A model generated the notes under the pieces. It worked only from the letters and a program-made list of their open reading frames with translations. It was not told the origin of the DNA and made no database searches. Positions 58,540 to 64,000 of a stretch of DNA of 64,000 nt are shown in pieces. Each line of letters begins with the position of its first letter. Within the stretch, counting starts at the first letter, position 1. Source of the DNA: Candidatus Bathyarchaeota archaeon (lineage in GTDB: Archaea; Thermoproteota; Bathyarchaeia; Bathyarchaeales; Bathycorpusculaceae); assembly GCA_026014725.1 (NCBI GenBank), contig JAOZHV010000044.1, forward strand, positions 92,272-156,271, given 5' to 3'. The translations under genes and the position numbers were made by a program.

Positions 58540-59844
58540 ATGAGCAAAAGCGATAAACCCCACTTAAACCTCATCATCATGGGGCACGTTGACCATGGAA
58601 AATCAACAACCACAGGACACTTACTATACCAAGCAGGCGCCATCGACGAGAGAACAATCAAAGCCTTCGAAGAAGAAGCTGCAAAAATGGGCAAAGGAAC
58701 ATTTAAGTTTGCATGGGTTCTCGACAACCTCAAGGAAGAACGAGAAAGAGGTGTCACAATTGACCTTCGGTTCCTACAGTTCCAAACCAAGAAATACAAC
58801 TACACAGTCATTGATGCACCAGGTCACCGAGACTTCGTCAAAAACATGATTACTGGCGCAAGCCAAGCAGACGCTGCCGTCCTCTTCTGCTCAGCTAAAA
58901 AAGGCGAGTTCGAGGCAGGCATCGGTCCAGGTGGTCAAACAAGAGAACACGCGTTCTTAGCATTCACGCTAGGTATTCGTCAACTCGTTGTTGCAATTAA
59001 TAAAATGGATGATATCACCGTTAACTGGAACAAAGACCGCTATGAGGAAATGAAGAATGAAATTTCCAGAATGGTTCGCATGGTCGGATTCAAAGTTGAA
59101 AAAATCAACTTTGTACCAGTTTCTGGTTGGACAGGCGACAACCTGATAAAGAAAAGCGACAAAATGCCCTGGTATACAGGTCCAACGCTGATTGAAGCAT
59201 TAGACTTACTGGAAGTCCCAGCTAAACCAACTAACAAGCCATTACGTATTCCAATACAAGACGTTTACACTATCACAGGCATCGGAACAGTCCCAGTGGG
59301 CAGAGTTGAAACAGGCGTTCTCAAACCTGGTCAAAACCTAGTCTTTATGCCCTCAAACAAGACTGCGGAAGTTAAATCAATCGAAATGCACCACACCTCA
59401 ATCCCAGTTGCAGAGCCAGGCGACAACATCGGCATGAGCGTAAGAGGCATAGCCAAAAACGAGGTTCACCGCGGAGACGTCGCTGGTCCAGTTGACAACC
59501 CGCCAACCGTAGCGAAAGAGTTCATTGGTCAAATTATCATCATCTACCACCCAACAGCAATCGCAGCAGGATACACACCAGTACTACACTATCACACAGG
59601 ACAAATCGCATGCAGATTCACAGAACTTCTAAAGAAAATTGACCCACGCTCAGGCCAAGTAACTGAAGAACACCCGAGCTTCCTCAAAACAGGGGACGCA
59701 GCTTGGGTCAGATTGGAACCACTGCATCCTATCGCAGTAGAGCCCTATCAAGAATTCCCAGAGCTCGGACGCTTCGCAATCAGAGACATGGGTACAACAG
59801 TAGCTGCCGGCGTCGTCAAAGAAGTCACTAAAAAGGGTCCATAA
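58540..59844 (+). CDS. tuf: Translation elongation factor 1-alpha (aEF-1A)
   Basis: A 434-residue GTPase delivering aminoacyl-tRNA to the ribosome. G1 GHVDHGKSTTTGHLLY, switch region ERERGVTIDLRF, G3 DAPGHRDF, G4 NKMD, and the domain III end VAAGVVKEVTKK. ATG 58540 is used rather than 58534 because AAGGA is properly spaced only for the second ATG. rps10, which often follows in archaea, is not present; the next gene is 170 bp away. Confidence 0.97.
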   Translation: MSKSDKPHLNLIIMGHVDHGKSTTTGHLLYQAGAIDERTIKAFEEEAAKMGKGTFKFAWVLDNLKEERERGVTIDLRFLQFQTKKYNYTVIDAPGHRDFVKNMITGASQADAAVLFCSAKKGEFEAGIGPGGQTREHAFLAFTLGIRQLVVAINKMDDITVNWNKDRYEEMKNEISRMVRMVGFKVEKINFVPVSGWTGDNLIKKSDKMPWYTGPTLIEALDLLEVPAKPTNKPLRIPIQDVYTITGIGTVPVGRVETGVLKPGQNLVFMPSNKTAEVKSIEMHHTSIPVAEPGDNIGMSVRGIAKNEVHRGDVAGPVDNPPTVAKEFIGQIIIIYHPTAIAAGYTPVLHYHTGQIACRFTELLKKIDPRSGQVTEEHPSFLKTGDAAWVRLEPLHPIAVEPYQEFPELGRFAIRDMGTTVAAGVVKEVTKKGP

Positions 59845-59954
59845 ACCCTTACACTTTATTTTTGTCGTTGTTTATTGTTTTAAAATAATAGTTTTTAGTT
59901 ACTGATAAATTACATTGTTTTCTATTCATCGTGTCAAAGAATAGTTGTTGTATA

Positions 59955-59980
59955 GTGACAGTCACAATTCTATATATGCC
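59955..59980 (+). promoter_or_regulatory. Palindrome GTGACAGTCAC and TATA-like box upstream of a small gene
   Basis: GTGAC-A-GTCAC (59955-59965) directly precedes TCTATATATGCC (59969-59980), a TATA-like box. Transcription would start near 60000 and reach the ATG at 60015 with a short leader containing AGGTG. Confidence 0.4.
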
Positions 59981-60014
59981 ATGGTAGAGAGTGGCTTAAA
60001 TAAGGTGTAGCTTA

Positions 60015-60164
60015 ATGAATTCCCAAGAGGGGAAACTGAACCGATTTCTCCAAAATATAAAGTTGAAAGATGAAAGCTTGGAGAACGTTTCACTGAAGGA
60101 TGTACCTTTGGAAGATAGGCGAAAGGAAGCAGAAAAACCGCTGTTCTTAACCAGATATGAATAG
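60015..60164 (+). CDS. Possible 49-residue small protein
   Basis: ATG at 60015 follows AGGTG by 8 bp, with a good TATA-like box upstream. The product is charged (KLNRFLQNIKLKDESLENVS, then DVPLEDRRKEAEKPLF), looks soluble, and has no recognised family. It is convergent with the gene ending at 60186. Supported by promoter and RBS only. Confidence 0.45.
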   Translation: MNSQEGKLNRFLQNIKLKDESLENVSLKDVPLEDRRKEAEKPLFLTRYE

Positions 60165-60185
60165 TAAAATGGAGTCGTCGGCTTT

Positions 60186-61538
60186 TCACTCTATAGAATA
60201 GATGTTCTGGTAGCGGGTAGCCGCAGGAAACTCGGAATCACTGAAAACAATGTCTACCTTTAATCCATGCTCTTTGAGGGTTGCTTGCATTAACTCCCAT
60301 ATCCGTTGGGTTTCTTCGTCAGCTTTGAAGATTCCCCAAACCTTGTCTTCTGCCCAGCGGGTTCCCCAACCATAATTTTTCGGGAATACCACTGCGAACT
60401 CAGCTTTGAGTGACCCTTGAGTTACTTGAGAATTCTCAACTACGTCATGCCAAAACAAATTGAGCGCTTGAAAATGTTCGTCCTGCATTGTGCCGTAAGT
60501 GCCTGCTTCTGAGTCATAGTAGTTGAAACTGACAAAGTATTTTGCTCCACACTCATAGGATGTTTTAAGTTGATTAAAAATCTCGGTGCCGTTGTCAAGG
60601 TACGGTGGCGTTTGATATTTCCAAGTAATGAATACGCCCCAATCTTTTTGCTGTGTATTTGCGGCTCCGCGCATAAGCGATAGTTGCTGAGTTACGCTAA
60701 GATTCCATCCAAGTTGCCCCAGCACCACATCATAGCCAGCCAGATAGTCAAACCAATATAACCCATAATCTGAAGTAAACACCTTAGTCAAGTTCTTTAG
60801 GAACTCTATGTTATCTTTATCGCGGGCGCAGAACCTTTGGGCAGTCTCGTCTATGTCTTTGAATGGTCGTATATTTTGGAGTTGTTGATATGTTTGGTAG
60901 CTAAAGCCGTTAGGTACTGATCTGATAACCTTGACAGTGCCATTGGCGTAGAATAATGCCTCACTGTTTATGTCTGAACCGCTGTTAGCTGGAGCAGGTT
61001 CTGATAAAAGTATGTTGCCGTCAAGTTGATAATTAATGACTATGCCATCAGGTTTTTTGACTACTATGTCGCCGTACTTGGTCTTTGTTATGGAATCGCC
61101 AGTTGCTACATCCTCATATTCTACGTAGTCGTCTAGCATTTTGCCGCCTGGTTCATCACCATAATAGACTCCTAACAGGTGGTCTCCCCATTTTGCTTTA
61201 GCAGACTCAAGCCAAACTGAAAATGACTCTTGAATAAGCACTCCAAAATATGGCAAAAAGTACATTCCAGCGGCAACCGCGTAATCCCCCAATTCATTAA
61301 CGCTCGCCAAATCTCTTTGAAGTAGACCTGATTGCAAAACAAAGAGATTCGTGTAGCCCTTAACTTTGTCTATTAACTGTTTTCCTTGGGCGACATTGTC
61401 TCCGCAGTACGCTATTCCAACATACGCTGTGGGTGTTTTAGGCTTGGGCGAGAAGTTGTAACCAGTGAGCAGTAACCCAGAAAGCAATACTATAACAATG
61501 ACAAAAACAGCTACAACCCCAATGTAGGTTTTCTTCAT
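60186..61538 (-). CDS. Secreted or membrane-anchored TIM-barrel-like protein of unknown function
   Basis: A 450-residue protein with an N-terminal helix (GVVAVFVIVIVLLSGLLLTG) acting as signal or anchor. Segments such as GDHLLGVYYGDEPGGK, DYGLYWFDYLAGYDVVLGQL and FVSFNYYDS have the look of a glycosidase-type barrel with acidic residues at strand ends, but I cannot name the family. No clear lipobox. Start ATG at 61538. Divergent from the large surface gene at 61772. Confidence 0.75.
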   Translation of the reverse strand: MKKTYIGVVAVFVIVIVLLSGLLLTGYNFSPKPKTPTAYVGIAYCGDNVAQGKQLIDKVKGYTNLFVLQSGLLQRDLASVNELGDYAVAAGMYFLPYFGVLIQESFSVWLESAKAKWGDHLLGVYYGDEPGGKMLDDYVEYEDVATGDSITKTKYGDIVVKKPDGIVINYQLDGNILLSEPAPANSGSDINSEALFYANGTVKVIRSVPNGFSYQTYQQLQNIRPFKDIDETAQRFCARDKDNIEFLKNLTKVFTSDYGLYWFDYLAGYDVVLGQLGWNLSVTQQLSLMRGAANTQQKDWGVFITWKYQTPPYLDNGTEIFNQLKTSYECGAKYFVSFNYYDSEAGTYGTMQDEHFQALNLFWHDVVENSQVTQGSLKAEFAVVFPKNYGWGTRWAEDKVWGIFKADEETQRIWELMQATLKEHGLKVDIVFSDSEFPAATRYQNIYSIE

Positions 61539-61771
61539 TTCCTGCCCTCAAACCTGTGATTATTCATCTGGCTTACTAGATAAATTTTCTTCCAATACGG
61601 CGTATTTAGCATTTATCAGACAATTTAGATTATTACCTTTGATCAATACAAAAAGCAAGCAATTTCATCAGAAATCCTCCAGTTTTGAGCACAACGATGC
61701 CTTAAACTCAATAGTTAGCAATCGTAAATGTTAATAAGCGCTAATCACATTATTGCCCAAGGTGTAGGTAC

Positions 61772-64000
61772 ATGTTAAAACATAACATGAAAGTCTTTTT
61801 AATTCTCGCTCTTCTGCTATCACTTGTTATTCCAGCTTTCATGTCATCCGTTTCATCTTCAAGCGGTTTTATCAGAATAAACAGCAAAACCGCAAGTACT
61901 CCCGGTCAACAGGTACAAGCAGGAGAAAACGTGAACCTTTACTTTGGAGGCGTAACTTGGTCAGGTGAACAATTTTGGTTGTTCCTGAGCACTGATGGCT
62001 CACCACAAATGTCAGGAAGTGTATATACACCAATATTTTCAGTCTACGATGTCGCTGATGCAACAACAACTCATGTGTATAATGGCACTAATGGGGTTTG
62101 GGTTACTGGTGGTAACTGGGTTAACGGAACCATACCGTTGACTTCAAGCGGAGGCAATCATTACATCAAAGCAGTCGACCAAATTGGCTCGGCAGTTGCT
62201 GTAACAGATACATACATCGTTATCACCCCCATACTTTATGATTCAACACTAACCGTTTCACCCTCTTCGGGGCCAGGCGGCGTTCCAATTACCTTCACGG
62301 GTTCTAACTACCCACCTGGGCAACCAGTCACAATTTCATATCGTGACCCAACCTTTGGCACATGGCATTATTTGACATCAGTGACCGCTGACTCGACGGG
62401 AAAAATTTCGGTAACTTCGGAAGCTCCTGATTTAAAGAAAGCTATGGGCGCTTATGACTCTTCGGAAATATACACTGAAATTTCCTATCGCGCAGAGCGA
62501 AGTAATTACATTTATGGCTATGCCAATTACCTACAATATCAGCGAGGGCTAAAACAAGTTGGTAATTCAGTTGCCTACGGATTGTACGGTAATGGCACAA
62601 ATTTAGTTTCAAATGTTAGAGTTACGCCTGACGATGAAATTGTAATCTCCGGTAAGTGGTTCCACTCTAATGATGCAATTTACATCCGCTGGGATGGTGT
62701 CAACGTTGTTGGCACCGTCACAAGCGATCAGTGGGCGACGGCGAATATCATTGGAACAACGACTGCTAATTCAAACGGAGCGTTCAGTACCTCTGTGACC
62801 ATTCCAAACGCAAATGCAGGTGAACATTATGTTGCGGTTGAAGATTCTCAGACCCGTGTCATCGTTAAAATCTCTGTGTCTTCTGCCTCATTGCAACTCA
62901 CGCCCTCATCTGGTCCAGGTGGGGCAATAGTACAATTCACGGGTTCAGGTTACCCAGCCTCAACACCTGTTACAATTTCATACCTCGATTCTTTCTTTGG
63001 CGGATGGAACGTTTGGACTACTACAACTTCAAACTTGCAAGGTCAAATTTCCGTTTCAACAGAAATCCCTGACTTGATGAAAACTTCTAATGGTGAATTT
63101 GCGAACGCTTCCTCAACGCTCTCATTTAGAACAGAAGTCGGCGGAGTTCCGCACTCTTATGTCGATTATACCCAGTTCTGGAGAGGATTAAGTCGAGTAG
63201 GAAACCAATTTCCAACCTACGGTCTGTACGGTAACGGTACAAATCTGTCCTCAAGCGTAAGTGTTGCGCCTGGAAGTAGCTTGGTGATTTCTGGCAATTG
63301 GTTCCATCCAGGCGTCGTTTATGTGCGTTTTGATGGTTTTAATGTAGTGGGCACAGTCACAGGGGACGAATGGTTAAACGCTCAGGTCATCGGTACAACA
63401 ACCGCCAGCACCTCGGGCTCCTTCTCAACAACCGTTACCATTCCATCAGCCAGCGGCGGGCAACACTTTCTAGCGATTGAAGATTCCCAAACTAGGCTGA
63501 TTGTTATAATAAACGTTAATGCCCCAGTAGTTGAACCTACCCCAACTCCAACTCCTACTTTGGCACCGACTACTAGTCCTAGTCCAACTCCAACAGGTAC
63601 TCCTGCTCCAACTGCTTCGCCAACACCAACCCCGATACCTACAGCAAATCCTTCTCTGCCAACACCTACTATTGATGTTTCCTGCAAGAGCAGTGCTGTA
63701 GGGAACGGTTTTAAAGTTGAAATCAACGGCGAATTAGCACTCAATGGAGCCCCTCTTGTAGACCATCCAGTCCTAATCTCCTACAGTGTAACAGGCGGCA
63801 CTGAATGGAAAAGCTTGACCTTAGTACGGACGCTCTCCAACGGCGGTTTTTCAGCCGTTTGGATACCTGATGTCACAGGCGATTTCCTAGTTAAAGCCAC
63901 AGTAGAAGCGACATCAACGATTAATACTGCTACAAAAACTGTTAATCTTGCCATTACACCTGACCCTGAAAATAACTTGTTTACCATTAATTCTAACTCG
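61772..64000 (+). CDS. Large repeated surface protein (5' part, runs off window)
   Basis: 743 residues visible and still open at 64000. Signal peptide (VFLILALLLSLVIPAFMSSV), a first beta domain, then two repeated units of about 200 residues beginning SPSSGPGGVPITFTGSNYPP and TPSSGPGGAIVQFTGSGYPA, each with GLYGNGTNL and NWFHxxxxYxRxDGxNVVGT. A Pro/Thr/Ser-rich stalk (PTPTPTPTLAPTTSPSPTPT) follows around residue 590, then another Ig-like domain. Probably an S-layer-associated or adhesion protein. AAGGTG precedes the ATG. Confidence 0.85.
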   Translation, partial: MLKHNMKVFLILALLLSLVIPAFMSSVSSSSGFIRINSKTASTPGQQVQAGENVNLYFGGVTWSGEQFWLFLSTDGSPQMSGSVYTPIFSVYDVADATTTHVYNGTNGVWVTGGNWVNGTIPLTSSGGNHYIKAVDQIGSAVAVTDTYIVITPILYDSTLTVSPSSGPGGVPITFTGSNYPPGQPVTISYRDPTFGTWHYLTSVTADSTGKISVTSEAPDLKKAMGAYDSSEIYTEISYRAERSNYIYGYANYLQYQRGLKQVGNSVAYGLYGNGTNLVSNVRVTPDDEIVISGKWFHSNDAIYIRWDGVNVVGTVTSDQWATANIIGTTTANSNGAFSTSVTIPNANAGEHYVAVEDSQTRVIVKISVSSASLQLTPSSGPGGAIVQFTGSGYPASTPVTISYLDSFFGGWNVWTTTTSNLQGQISVSTEIPDLMKTSNGEFANASSTLSFRTEVGGVPHSYVDYTQFWRGLSRVGNQFPTYGLYGNGTNLSSSVSVAPGSSLVISGNWFHPGVVYVRFDGFNVVGTVTGDEWLNAQVIGTTTASTSGSFSTTVTIPSASGGQHFLAIEDSQTRLIVIINVNAPVVEPTPTPTPTLAPTTSPSPTPTGTPAPTASPTPTPIPTANPSLPTPTIDVSCKSSAVGNGFKVEINGELALNGAPLVDHPVLISYSVTGGTEWKSLTLVRTLSNGGFSAVWIPDVTGDFLVKATVEATSTINTATKTVNLAITPDPENNLFTINSNS

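Noticed and set aside
63382-63744. Gly/Val-rich 120-codon minus-strand frame
   Set aside because: It is the reverse reading of the PT-rich stalk of the large surface protein.

Overview
The window looks like a piece of an archaeal chromosome, most likely from a Bathyarchaeia-like (TACK) lineage. The evidence is an archaeal RNA polymerase block (unsplit rpoB, one-gene rpoA, rpl30e, archaeal NusA), an aEF-1A gene, intron-containing tRNA-Leu genes, archaeal winged-helix and TrmB-type regulators, TATA-like promoter boxes, frequent GTG/TTG starts with Shine-Dalgarno sequences, and many secreted PQQ-propeller and beta-helix proteins with a C-terminal membrane anchor. No 16S gene is present, so the lineage is inferred. 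Hybrid-cluster protein, polyferredoxins and ferredoxins suggest an anaerobe.

Layout. 1-5.6 kb: a leftward chemotaxis operon cheY-cheD-cheC-cheR-mcp-cheW-cheB, with cheB cut by the window edge. 5.9-7.2 kb: a TrmB-type regulator and a small NitrOD5-like protein. 7.4-10.55 kb: a metal-handling module with a small HMA protein, a degenerate Fe-S protein, a P1B ATPase with a CSC membrane motif and an ArsR regulator; two identical 22-bp palindromes lie between the divergent genes. 10.6-11.4 kb: a RelE-type toxin-antitoxin pair sits between a complete intron-bearing tRNA-Leu(CAA) and a 108-bp copy of the tRNA 3' half plus flank, which looks like a tiny tRNA-targeted insertion. 11.5-22.3 kb: PepF peptidase, an orphan DNA methyltransferase, surface proteins, an Lrp regulator, a matrixin-like protease and a frameshifted histidine kinase. 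22.5-36.3 kb: the rpoB-rpoA-rpl30e-nusA block, a PQQ protein, regulators and a phosphoesterase, bracketed by inverted copies of an unusual G-run repeat.

36.4-43.1 kb: an arsenic region (acr3, arsR, arsC, two odd ferredoxins, a DUF169 protein, small unknowns and two paralogous membrane proteins) linked by related palindromes. 43.2-46.7 kb: tRNA-Leu(CAG) with a probable noncanonical intron, then polyferredoxin, NosD-like and flavoprotein genes. 46.7-50.7 kb: a polar amino acid ABC transporter and an EamA exporter. 50.8-55.8 kb: hybrid-cluster protein, class II aldolase, RNase HI, a VOC protein and small genes. 55.9-64 kb: GH2 beta-mannosidase, aEF-1A, an extracytoplasmic protein of unknown function and the start of a large repeated surface protein.

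The most notable points are the tRNA/toxin element, the CSC-type ATPase module with its operators, the dispersed G-run repeat family, shared operator palindromes at unlinked loci, and a cluster of single-base frameshifts in homopolymers between 14.5 and 22 kb that are either assembly errors or real gene decay.
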